A program made the position numbers and the translations under genes. A model generated the notes under the pieces. It did no database searches. It was not told where the DNA came from and worked only from the letters and a program-made list of their open reading frames with translations. Shown in pieces: positions 27,510 through 34,917 of a stretch of 64,000 bases of DNA; the stretch's first letter is position 1; the number at the start of each line of letters is the position of its first letter. This DNA is from M3007 sp031425035 (lineage in GTDB: Bacteria; Bacteroidota; Bacteroidia; Chitinophagales; Saprospiraceae): the NCBI GenBank assembly GCA_031425035.1, contig JANPIN010000061.1, positions 37,695-101,694 on the forward strand. Direction: 5' to 3'.

Positions 27510-27980
27510 AGCCCTGTACTGCACAATTACAATCATCATCTTCATATCGTACGGGTTAGCGGAAATTATTTTGCAGCCACTTACTATATGGAAAGGGGCA
27601 ATTGTTTTGAATACATAGATCTTACCGTATCGAAGGCATAGGCTGCAGTATCGCCACAGGGTCTTGCCGTTTCGAAGGCATGGGCTGCAGTATCGTCATA
27701 GGGGCTATTTCAATACTGCAGCGGCCATTACAATATCGAAAGCCATGGCTGCCGTAAAATCATAGGGCTATTTCGATACTGCTAAGGCCCTTACAATATC
27801 GAAGGCCATGGCTTTAATAAAATCATAGGGCTATTTCGATACTGCAAAGGCCCTTACAATATCGAAAGCCATGGTTGTATTAAAATCACAGGGCTATTTC
27901 GATACTGCAAAGGGGTGCTTCGATACTGCAAGGGGGCCCTTCGAAACTTTGATGACCGGGTTCGATACTGCAAACGGGGT
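27510..27980. repeat. Tandem 63-bp hairpin repeats upstream of the TIR operon
   Basis: Three full units of 63 bp run head to tail at 27730-27792, 27793-27855 and 27856-27918. Degenerate partial units lie on both sides from about 27510 to 27980. Each unit starts ACAATATCGAARGCCATGG and contains AGGGCTATTTCGATACTGC, so TATCGAAA can pair with TTTCGATA to form a hairpin within the unit. Upstream copies have the reverse form (GGCTGCAGTATCG). The remainder of the 957-nt gap between yidC and the TIR gene (27255-28211) holds only the yidC terminator. An 84-codon frame at 27387-27641 runs into the repeats and is not considered a gene. Confidence 0.85.
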
Positions 27981-28211
27981 TTTTGGGGCGTGTTTTTGAA
28001 AAAAAGACTGCTTTTGGGCGTTTTTTGCTGCATTAGCGCTGGTTTTCCCGCGGAGAGGGGTTCATCCTGATTTTTCATCCCGGTGTCCTTCCGGAGCAGT
28101 TCGCTGCCAGGCTGGACAATGCGCAAGCTTACTTCCTGAATGGATGGCGTTACATGTAACACGTATTTTCTTTTTTACCGACATTTACCCGGCAAAACCG
28201 CCGTACGCCAC

Positions 28212-29423
28212 ATGATCGACGTCTTCATCGCTTATTCCCATTTCGATTTATCCTATAAGGACGAACTGAAAAAGTTCCTGCGCCCCCTGCTGCGCGAAGA
28301 ACGCATCACGCTCTGGGATGACTTCGACATCGAGGCCGGGGAGGATTGGAATGCGAAGATCAAAGAGCGTTTATATGGCGCCGACCTCGTGTTGCTGCTG
28401 GTCAGTGCCGACTCGCTGGCTTCCGAATATTTCTACAGCAAAGAAGTGAAAGTATCCCTGGAGCGACATGCACGGGGCGAAACGAAAGTCGTGCCCGTCA
28501 TCTTGCGCCACTGCGACTGGACCGCCACGCCGCTGGGAGATCTGGAAGTATTACCTGAAAAAGGTCGCCCCGTGGTGGATTGGCCGACGCGCGACCAGGC
28601 TTTTCTGGATGTGGTCAGCGGACTGCGTAAGGTGGTCGCGGGACTGGAACTGAAACGTAAAAACGCGGGCGCCGAGGCCGAAGCGCAGCGGCAGTTTCAG
28701 GCCGCTTGTGAGGCCGCCGGGCACCTATATGAGAAGAAGAACTGGCGGGAAGCGGCGCTGGCGTATGGGTCGGCAGTGGCAGCGTATCGGCCGGGTTTTG
28801 AACCGGATGTGAATAGTTTAAAAGGGCGCCTGGCGGAATGTGAAAGGTATATTCAGGCGGAGAAGGATGCGGAGCAACAACGTATTCAAAGTGAAGCGGC
28901 TGCCCGTAAAGAGCAGGAAAAACGGGAGAAAAAGCCTGCTCCGCAGAAAAATTATCAAGTAAATGCCCCGAGTAAACCGAAGGAATGGATGATAGAGGTG
29001 CCCGAGGCTGGTTCCAGTTCAACCGGAACCTCCAATCGGGGATTTTGGCTCAGCATTGGAGCCAGTGCTTTACTGATTGTTATTTTGGTAATTTGGCGGC
29101 CCTGGTCAGGCAAAAAAGATGTCGGCCGGGTACCGAATACCAATGAGAACACCACCCAACCGAATAAAGGCACGGAGCCGGCTACCATGCCGGAGAACCG
29201 CCAAACAGTGCCCAGTCAGCCTGGAACAGAATCCACTAAAAACCCCTCTGTGGAGGAGTCGGAAAGACGCCTGACCCAAAAGCGGGTCGCTGATCTGCTC
29301 AAAGAAGCCAATGCTTATATACAGCTCGATGAAAAGCCCAGGGCCAGAATTACGCTGCAAAAAGTGCTGCTGCTGGATCCCAATAATGCCGAAGCCAAAA
29401 CAAAATTGAATAGCCTGAAATGA
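28212..29423 (+). CDS. Membrane-tethered TIR-domain protein with periplasmic TPR-like tail
   Basis: 403 residues. TIR domain (1-145): MIDVFIAYSHFDLSYKDELK, BB-loop-like ITLWDDFDIEAGEDW (32-46), and SADSLASEYFYSKEV with Glu78 in the position of the catalytic Glu of NAD-hydrolysing TIRs. Residues 150-225 are a helical TPR-like hairpin (LYEKKNWREAALAYGSAVAAY). A charged coiled coil (EKDAEQQRIQSEAAARKEQE) follows, then a single membrane helix at 277-299 (GFWLSIGASALLIVILVIWR). The remaining roughly 100 residues, likely periplasmic, are a Thr/Pro-rich linker ending in another TPR (ANAYIQLDEKPRARITLQK). The ATG at 28212 is chosen because the TIR fold starts there. The stop overlaps the next gene's ATG (ATGA), so the two are translationally coupled. 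NADase activity is inferred only. Confidence 0.88.
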   Translation: MIDVFIAYSHFDLSYKDELKKFLRPLLREERITLWDDFDIEAGEDWNAKIKERLYGADLVLLLVSADSLASEYFYSKEVKVSLERHARGETKVVPVILRHCDWTATPLGDLEVLPEKGRPVVDWPTRDQAFLDVVSGLRKVVAGLELKRKNAGAEAEAQRQFQAACEAAGHLYEKKNWREAALAYGSAVAAYRPGFEPDVNSLKGRLAECERYIQAEKDAEQQRIQSEAAARKEQEKREKKPAPQKNYQVNAPSKPKEWMIEVPEAGSSSTGTSNRGFWLSIGASALLIVILVIWRPWSGKKDVGRVPNTNENTTQPNKGTEPATMPENRQTVPSQPGTESTKNPSVEESERRLTQKRVADLLKEANAYIQLDEKPRARITLQKVLLLDPNNAEAKTKLNSLK

Positions 29424-30787
29424 GGACTCCTTTACTGATGATGTTTGTGCTGCTGATTGCCCCGCTTGCCGCGCAATCCTGTTATGAACTGGCCCTGCAG
29501 AAAGGGCAAACTGCTTATGATCAGAACAACTATGCCCAGGCCCGGAAGTATTGGGAAGCAGGTAAGGACTGTCCGGGTGCCAGTGCGAACAAACTCAATG
29601 GTTTAATTGCCAAAACAAAGGACAGTGATGGCGATGGGGTAGTGAATGGCCGTGACCAGTGCCCGAATGAGTATGGGAAGACCAAAACGGGTTGCCCGCC
29701 GCCACCAGTTACCGACCGCGACGAAGACGGCACCCCCGACACCCAGGACGCCTGCCCCAACACGTACGGTCCCAAACGTTTCCAGGGCTGCCCCGACCGC
29801 GACTTCGATGAAATGCCTGACATAAAGGATAACTGCCCCGATGAACCCGGACCCGCCTCGGCACAAGGCTGCCCCGATCGGGATGGCGATGGGGTAGGGG
29901 ATAAATACGATGACTGTCCGGACGTGGCTGGATTGAAAACCAATAAAGGTTGCCCGAAGGTCGACCCGATGGCTGATAATATGGTGCTTATTACCGGTGG
30001 CGTATTTACCATGGGTGATCTTTTCGGAGAAGGTAGGGCTGAGGAAACCCGCCATTCGGTCACTCTATCCGATTATTACCTGGGCAAAACGGAAGTCACC
30101 TTCGAGGACTTCGATGCTTTTTGTACCGCTACCAACCGCAAAAAACCTGACGATAGCGGTTGGGGGCGCGGCAAACGCCCCGTTATCAATGTAGACTGGT
30201 ATGATGCAGTCGAATACTGCAACTGGCTGAGTCAAAAAGAACGAAAAAGCCCCGCTTACGCCATCGATAAAAACCGGCAGGACCCAAACAATACCAATAC
30301 CAGCGATACCAAAAAATGGATCGTAACTCGGATTACCGGCGCTAATGGTTACCGCCTGCCGACGGAGGCCGAGTGGGAATACGCAGCACGCAATGGCGGG
30401 AAAAAACCGCGTTTTGGTAACGGGAAGGACTTGGCCGACCCGGTTCAGATGAATTTTGATGCTTCCCCTGCATATACAAAAGACTACTCCGTCGTTGGCG
30501 AATATCGCGGACAAACCGTGGAAGTTGCCAGCCTGCGTAGTCCGAACGCGCTCGGCCTGCACGATATGAGCGGTAATGTCTGGGAGTGGTGCGGGGACTG
30601 GTATGGGACTTATCCTTCGTTTGCCGATACGAATCCTGCTGGTCCTGCCGGAGGGGTGTTCCGCGTGTTGCGCGGCGGCAGTTGGTTCTCCTATCCGCAG
30701 GATTGCCGGGCCGCCTCCCGGGGCCACAGCACGCCGACGTATCGGAACAGCAACTTCGGCTTCCGAGTCGCCGCTTCCTTTCAGTAA
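29420..30787 (+). CDS. Secreted TSP type-3 repeat protein with FGE-sulfatase-like domain
   Basis: 455 residues. Signal peptide MRTPLLMMFVLLIAPLAAQ. Residues 21-67 are a half TPR-like helix pair (YDQNNYAQARKYWEAG). Residues 68-180 contain thrombospondin type-3 calcium-binding repeats (DSDGDGVVNGRDQCPNEYG, DRDEDGTPDTQDACPN, DRDGDGVGDKYDDCPD). The FGE/SUMF1 fold spans about 188-455: LITGGVFTMGD, YLGKTEVTFEDFDAF, PVINVDWYDAVEYCNWLS, GYRLPTEAEWEYAARNG, GNVWEWCGDWYG, RVLRGGSWFSYPQDCRAASR, NFGFRVA. In true formylglycine-generating enzymes two cysteines occur near GGSF; here only Cys429 remains and the first position is Ser424. A binding or non-sulfatase role is therefore more likely. Four-base overlap with the TIR gene. 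Confidence 0.88.
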   Translation: MRTPLLMMFVLLIAPLAAQSCYELALQKGQTAYDQNNYAQARKYWEAGKDCPGASANKLNGLIAKTKDSDGDGVVNGRDQCPNEYGKTKTGCPPPPVTDRDEDGTPDTQDACPNTYGPKRFQGCPDRDFDEMPDIKDNCPDEPGPASAQGCPDRDGDGVGDKYDDCPDVAGLKTNKGCPKVDPMADNMVLITGGVFTMGDLFGEGRAEETRHSVTLSDYYLGKTEVTFEDFDAFCTATNRKKPDDSGWGRGKRPVINVDWYDAVEYCNWLSQKERKSPAYAIDKNRQDPNNTNTSDTKKWIVTRITGANGYRLPTEAEWEYAARNGGKKPRFGNGKDLADPVQMNFDASPAYTKDYSVVGEYRGQTVEVASLRSPNALGLHDMSGNVWEWCGDWYGTYPSFADTNPAGPAGGVFRVLRGGSWFSYPQDCRAASRGHSTPTYRNSNFGFRVAASFQ

Positions 30788-30819
30788 GATGGGAGTCATT
30801 CAGCATTCCCGTAAGTAAG

Positions 30820-30856
30820 AGATTTGACAACTTTTTTTTCCAAAGTTGTCAAATCT
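30820..30856 (+). terminator. Hairpin terminator 1 after the TIR/FGE operon
   Basis: Perfect 15-bp stem AGATTTGACAACTTT (30820-30834) / AAAGTTGTCAAATCT (30842-30856), with a T-rich loop. Confidence 0.65.
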
Positions 30857-30934
30857 AAAAGCGCACGGAGACCATTTCAGAAATTTTAAAAAGAACATGT
30901 TGAAGTGAAATATTATGGCCCTACAGCCCGGCGC

Positions 30935-30968
30935 AGATTTTACAACTTAAAAAAAAGTTGTCAAATCT
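30935..30968. terminator. Hairpin 2 after the TIR/FGE operon, near copy of hairpin 1
   Basis: 14-nt arms AGATTTTACAACTT (30935-30948) / AAGTTGTCAAATCT (30955-30968) with one imperfect pair and an A-rich loop. The right arm and the following bases repeat hairpin 1 exactly (GTTGTCAAATCTAAAAGCGC occurs in both), so this is a duplicated element about 110 bp downstream. Confidence 0.55.
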
Positions 30969-31059
30969 AAAAGCGCCCCGACAGCCTTGAAATAGGGGGA
31001 TAAGGTGCATCAGTTTTCCCGCATCCCAATTGACATTCGGTAGGAACCTTTCACCTGCC

Positions 31060-31067
31060 TACCTTTG
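31060..31067 (+). promoter_or_regulatory. -7 element TACCTTTG upstream of ltaE
   Basis: TACCTTTG ends five nucleotides before the ATG at 31072. With the usual 6-8 nt between -7 element and +1, the transcript would begin at or next to the start codon, giving a leaderless or nearly leaderless mRNA. Confidence 0.55.
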
Positions 31068-31071
31068 CCCC

Positions 31072-32106
31072 ATGCAAATCAACCTCCTCTCCGATACCGT
31101 TACCCGCCCCACCCCCGGCATGCTCCAGGCCATGTGGGCCGCCGAAGTGGGCGACGACGTGTTCCGCGAAGACCCCACCATCAACGCGCTCGAAGCCAAA
31201 TGCGCCGAACTGTTTGGCCACGAAGCCGCGCTGTTTTGTCCAAGCGGAACCATGACCAACCAGATCGCTTTAAAAGTGCATACCCGCCCGCTCGATGAGG
31301 TGATCTGCGATGAAATGAGCCATATTTACCAGTATGAAGTCGGCGGTTACGCTTTTCACTCCGGACTGGGGGTCAACCTGCTCCACGGCGCAAACGGTAT
31401 TCTCACGGCGGAGCTGGTAGCGGCCGCCGTCAAACCCCTGCAGGACTGGTTGCCGCGCAGCAGCCTGGTGGTCATCGAAAATACCTGCAACAAAGGGGGA
31501 GGCAGTATTTATCCGCTTGGGACCATCCGCGCTATCCGGCAGGTCTGCCGGGAGAAGGGGCTGAAATTGCACCTCGACGGCGCGCGTATATTCAATGCGC
31601 TGGTCGAAACCGGGGATGCACCGGCGAGCATCGGCGCGGAAGTGGATAGTGTGAGCATCTGCCTGTCGAAGGGACTGGGGGCGCCGGTGGGATCGGTACT
31701 CATTGGAAATAAGGCTTTTATCGCCGAAGCACGCCGCGTGCGCAAGGCTTTTGGCGGCGGTATGCGCCAGGCCGGTTATCTCGCTGCGGCCGGCATTTAC
31801 GCCCTGGATCATCAGGTGGAAAGGCTGCGCGACGACCACGAACATGCCCGCTTGCTGGCCGCCGCGCTGGCGGAACTGCCCTACGTGGGCGCTATCCGGC
31901 CGGTGGAAACGAATATTGTGATCTTTGATGTGCATCCGGCGGAAGATCGGGTGAGCATCGTGCCAGCTTTGCTTAACTACCTGCGGGAAAATGGGGTCAA
32001 CGCCTCGGCTTTTGGGCCGCATACGGTGCGTCTGGTCACGCATCTGGACGTTACGCGCCCGATGATCGAGCAGGCCATCCGTGTACTGCGGGGATTTAAG
32101 AATTAA
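31072..32106 (+). CDS. ltaE: Low-specificity L-threonine aldolase
   Basis: 344 residues. PLP enzyme that cleaves L-threonine/allo-threonine to glycine and acetaldehyde. Family features are the opening INLLSDTVTRPTPGMLQAMW, then GDDVFREDPTINALE, LFCPSGTMTNQIALKVH, ENTCNKGGGSIYP and HLDGARIFNA (Asp that binds the PLP ring nitrogen). The PLP-linked Lys200 is in SICLSKGLGAPVGS. The ATG at 31072 replaces the frame's upstream start at 31030, which would cover the promoter. It is preceded by the TIR/FGE terminators and stands alone; a palindrome (32116-32183) follows ten nucleotides after its stop. Confidence 0.93.
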   Translation: MQINLLSDTVTRPTPGMLQAMWAAEVGDDVFREDPTINALEAKCAELFGHEAALFCPSGTMTNQIALKVHTRPLDEVICDEMSHIYQYEVGGYAFHSGLGVNLLHGANGILTAELVAAAVKPLQDWLPRSSLVVIENTCNKGGGSIYPLGTIRAIRQVCREKGLKLHLDGARIFNALVETGDAPASIGAEVDSVSICLSKGLGAPVGSVLIGNKAFIAEARRVRKAFGGGMRQAGYLAAAGIYALDHQVERLRDDHEHARLLAAALAELPYVGAIRPVETNIVIFDVHPAEDRVSIVPALLNYLRENGVNASAFGPHTVRLVTHLDVTRPMIEQAIRVLRGFKN

Positions 32107-32115
32107 GGGTTTTCT

Positions 32116-32183
32116 ACCACGACGACACAACGGAACACGACGGTTAGTGCCCTACGCGTCGTGTCCCGTCGTGTCGTCGTGGT
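32116..32183. repeat. 27-bp-arm imperfect palindrome between ltaE and the TlpA-like gene
   Basis: Arms 32116-32142 and 32157-32183 match as reverse complements at about 25 of 27 positions around a 14-nt loop. The sequence is built from ACGACGACAC/CGTCGTGTCGTCGTGG units. It follows the ltaE stop by nine bases. No T-run follows; it could end transcription by stem strength. Confidence 0.75.
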
Positions 32184-32223
32184 GTAAATTATTTTTAAAC
32201 AGCATTCACCCGGTTTGCAAACT

Positions 32224-33621
32224 ATGTCACGTTTTTTCACTGCCGCTTTCCTGCTGTTTACCTGCCAACTGGTCGCTCAAAATGCTACGCTGACCTTTCA
32301 GATCGACGGACTGAAAACACCCCGCGCCAACCTCTGTTACTACTTCGGCGACCAGGCTTTTCGCCTGGATTCCGCAGCGGTGGACACCCTCACCGGAACC
32401 GTGCAGTTTTCCAGCGCCGGCCGCCACGCCGGACTGTATTTCCTGTCGGTGAAAGCCGGGCGGCTGTTCGATTTCATCCTGGAAAAACCCGGTACTAGTT
32501 TTACCATTCGTGGTTCCATAGCGCACCTGGACAGTCTGCAAGCCGAAAATTCCCCGGAAAACACCGCCTTTTTCGAAAATAAACGCGCAGAGGCAGCCCT
32601 TAAAGCCAGCATCGAGCAGGCCAAAAGCGCCCTGCAAATGGTCAACGAAGCGACCCACAACGACCCGGAAGCGACGGCCGAATTCAGCAGCAAACTGCGG
32701 CAGCGGCAGGAGGAACTGACCAGTTTACGCAACAGCTTCATCGCGGCGCATCCGGGGCATTTGTATGCCCGGGTCCTGCGCGCCGTGCAACTCCCGGTTC
32801 CCCCGGCAGGTCTCCCGGATCGTGATAAAAACGGCAAGGCCAATCCCGCTTTTTATGCCTGGCTACAACAGCATTACTGGGAAGCCAGCGATTTTTCGGA
32901 TGACAATTTGCTGTATAATAACCTCTGGGCCAGCCTGTTGAACCCGTACTTTAGTCGCGTCGTCGCCTCGCAACCCGATTCCCTTATCCGTGCCATCGAT
33001 GCGTTGCTGGCGAAAATGCCCAAAGATGGACCGGTGTATCAATTTACGGTAAAATACCTGACCCAGCGTTTCGAACAGAGCGACTGGCGCAATGCCGATC
33101 AGGTCTTCGTGCACCTGGCGGATACGTACCAAAAACCCGCCTCTACGCCCTGGCTGGATCAGGCGACCCTGCTGCGTATCGAAGAAAAGGCCAACATCCA
33201 CCGCCGCAACCTGACCGGACAGCCGGCGCCGCCCCTGGCTTTACCCGATGTGAGCGGTCAAAACTGGGATTTGTCGAAAATTACTACGCCCTACACGCTG
33301 CTTATTTTCTACAGCCCCTTATGCGCGCACTGTCAGGAGTCAATGCCGGGCGTATACCAGACCTGGAAAGATTACGCGTCCAAAGGTCTGGGCGCCGTGG
33401 CCGTTAGCATGGAAAACTACGATTTCTGGAAAAACTACGTGCGGCAAAAAGGCTGGGCCTGGCAAAATGTGGCCGATCCGAGCGGTAAAAACGAGTTTCA
33501 GAAAGACTATAATGCCTGGAATTTGCCGGTCATTTACCTGCTGGATAAAGACCATAACATACTGCGTAAACGGGTGCGTACGACGGAGCTGGTGGAGGTT
33601 TTAAGGGAGTATTTTCCGTAA
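32224..33621 (+). CDS. TlpA-like thioredoxin-fold protein with DUF5106/DUF4369-type N-terminal region
   Basis: 465 residues. Signal peptide MSRFFTAAFLLFTCQLVAQ. Residues 20-330 resemble the beta-rich then helical extension found before redoxin domains in Bacteroidota (TLTFQIDGLKTPRANLCYYF, KAGRLFDFILEKPGTSFTI). The C-terminal redoxin domain starts about residue 335 (LTGQPAPPLALPDVSGQNWDLS). The CxxC active site is Cys367-Ala-His-Cys370 in FYSPLCAHCQESMPG, and the cis-Pro loop is NLPVIYLLDKD. Likely a periplasmic thiol-disulfide oxidoreductase. The ATG at 32224 is used; the same frame has a TTG three codons earlier. A DsbD that could keep it reduced is encoded 3 kb downstream. Confidence 0.85.
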   Translation: MSRFFTAAFLLFTCQLVAQNATLTFQIDGLKTPRANLCYYFGDQAFRLDSAAVDTLTGTVQFSSAGRHAGLYFLSVKAGRLFDFILEKPGTSFTIRGSIAHLDSLQAENSPENTAFFENKRAEAALKASIEQAKSALQMVNEATHNDPEATAEFSSKLRQRQEELTSLRNSFIAAHPGHLYARVLRAVQLPVPPAGLPDRDKNGKANPAFYAWLQQHYWEASDFSDDNLLYNNLWASLLNPYFSRVVASQPDSLIRAIDALLAKMPKDGPVYQFTVKYLTQRFEQSDWRNADQVFVHLADTYQKPASTPWLDQATLLRIEEKANIHRRNLTGQPAPPLALPDVSGQNWDLSKITTPYTLLIFYSPLCAHCQESMPGVYQTWKDYASKGLGAVAVSMENYDFWKNYVRQKGWAWQNVADPSGKNEFQKDYNAWNLPVIYLLDKDHNILRKRVRTTELVEVLREYFP

Positions 33622-33645
33622 ACGGATAAGCCCCGCTATCAATTT

Positions 33646-33873
33646 CCCCAAAAATCACCAGATTGATTTTTTGTGATACCTCTTTAAAAATCAAAATCTT
33701 GTATGAATTATTGGAACGCGGAGGAAACAATTGAACGGATTTTCACAGATTTGTTTCCGAAAGGTTCTTGCGTTTTTGAATTAAACGAAAGCAAAAAATC
33801 CGTTTTAATCCGCGTAATCCGTTTCATCCGCGTTCCAATTGCTCTACGGTTAACGCTTTGGGGATTTTTGGGG
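33646..33873. repeat. Nested palindromes filling a convergent junction
   Basis: Outer arms CCCCAAAAATC (33646-33656) and GATTTTTGGGG (33863-33873). Inner arms TTGGAACGCGGAGGAAAC (33711-33728) pair with GTTTCATCCGCGTTCCAA (33821-33838) at 17 of 18 positions. Further in, ATCCGTTTTAATCCGCG matches a repeat family seen again at 36243-36408. The 276-nt gap between the TlpA-like and arginyl-transferase-like genes holds nothing else. Confidence 0.7.
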
Positions 33874-33897
33874 TAATCATTAGACTTTAGAACGGTG

Positions 33898-34632
33898 TTA
33901 CAAGGATGCCCAGTCCGTGCGCCAGTCGCGGACCGGCAGCCGATCCAGGGGATACCAGTTGCCCCACCAGTCGAAATACTCTAAGCCGTTGAAATTCAAT
34001 TTATAATCGAATTCGCTGGGCAGGTCGTAGACGAAACCGGGGTAGTAATACTGCCGGCCGGATTCGATCGCGAATTCCAGTTCTTTCAACATGGTAAACG
34101 TGCCCAGACTGCGACCATCTTCTTCCGGTTCGTAAATGCAGTAGTTACCGGCCACACTCTGGCGGCCGACGTGGAAATAACTGGTTGCCAGTAACTTACC
34201 CTTCAGCGTCGTATCGAACTGCATACCCAGACAGGGCATAATGCTGCTGAAAAAACTGAAGAACCCGTAAATACTCATGGGGCGGTTATGCGAAAAACGC
34301 TGGGCATGGCGGGCAAAAAGCGCTTCGTGGGCCGGCGTAATATGGATGGAACGGCGGTGCACGGTCAGATCCTCGTTGCGGCGCAGACATTTGCGCTGAC
34401 TCTTGGTCCAGGTAAAATTTTTCAGGTTGATCCGCAGCACAATAACCCGGCAGGGCTGGTCGCGCCATTCCCAGAAGTTACGGCGAAACAGCATATCCGC
34501 CCAATAACACCAGCCGTCCTCGCAAAAACGGTCGAACACCATCGTATGGAGCGACTGCATCTGCACGTACTCCTCAATGGGGTTCGGGTTAAAAGCAATA
34601 TCCTTAAAAACGGACAGGGAACGGGGGCGCAC
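33898..34632 (-). CDS. Arginyl-tRNA-protein transferase-like protein (ATE1 C-terminal fold)
   Basis: 244 residues. Resembles the catalytic half of ATE1/Bpt enzymes, which transfer an amino acid from tRNA to protein N-termini as a degradation signal. Supporting segments are CEDGWCYWADMLFRRNFWEW, VIVLRINLKNFTWTKSQRKC (the K-S-Q-R block), LRRNEDLTVHRR, MQFDTTLKGKLLATSYFHVG, GTFTMLKELEFAIESGRQYY and YYPGFVYDL, comparable to the Y-Y-L-G-Y-Y stretch of the family. The usual N-terminal Cys-rich ATE_N domain is not apparent. A GNAT-fold transferase of other specificity is possible. It is divergent from the carboxynorspermidine synthase gene across 285 nt of low-complexity repeats. Confidence 0.6.
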   Translation of the reverse strand: MRPRSLSVFKDIAFNPNPIEEYVQMQSLHTMVFDRFCEDGWCYWADMLFRRNFWEWRDQPCRVIVLRINLKNFTWTKSQRKCLRRNEDLTVHRRSIHITPAHEALFARHAQRFSHNRPMSIYGFFSFFSSIMPCLGMQFDTTLKGKLLATSYFHVGRQSVAGNYCIYEPEEDGRSLGTFTMLKELEFAIESGRQYYYPGFVYDLPSEFDYKLNFNGLEYFDWWGNWYPLDRLPVRDWRTDWASL

Positions 34633-34634
34633 GG

Positions 34635-34914
34635 GGAGTTAGGAGTTAGGTGACAGGAGTTAGGAGACAGGTGACAGGAGACAGGTGGCAGGGGTTAGGG
34701 AACAAGTGTCTGAACCAGATTATCAGCGAAAGTAAGATATGACGTTGAATTGATGGACTGTAAAGTTTCTTTTCTCTCTACTTTTGTGCGATCAGTTTGT
34801 ATTTTTAAACAGAACTAAGTTAATGATTAATCCTAATGTCGCCCCCCTAACTCCTGCCTCCTAACTCCTGCCCCCTGCCTCCTAAACTCATAACTCCTAA
34901 CTCATAACTCATTA
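34635..34914. repeat. Inverted low-complexity arms in a divergent promoter region
   Basis: Left arm 34635-34712 is made of GTTAGGAGTTAGGTGACAGG-like units. The right arm 34846-34914 is made of the complementary CTAACTCCTGCCTCCTAACT-like units. They face each other around 130 nt of normal sequence that contains a TACTTTTG-type element near 34781-34788. The right arm stops three bases before the ATG at 34918. Confidence 0.7.
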
Positions 34915-34917
34915 TAC

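Noticed and set aside
27387..27641. 84-codon open frame downstream of yidC
   Set aside because: It runs into the repeat array, shows no recognisable domain and no promoter or signal; composition follows the repeats.
27730..27918. Possible CRISPR array
   Set aside because: Units are contiguous without unique spacers, are too long, and no cas gene is present in the window.
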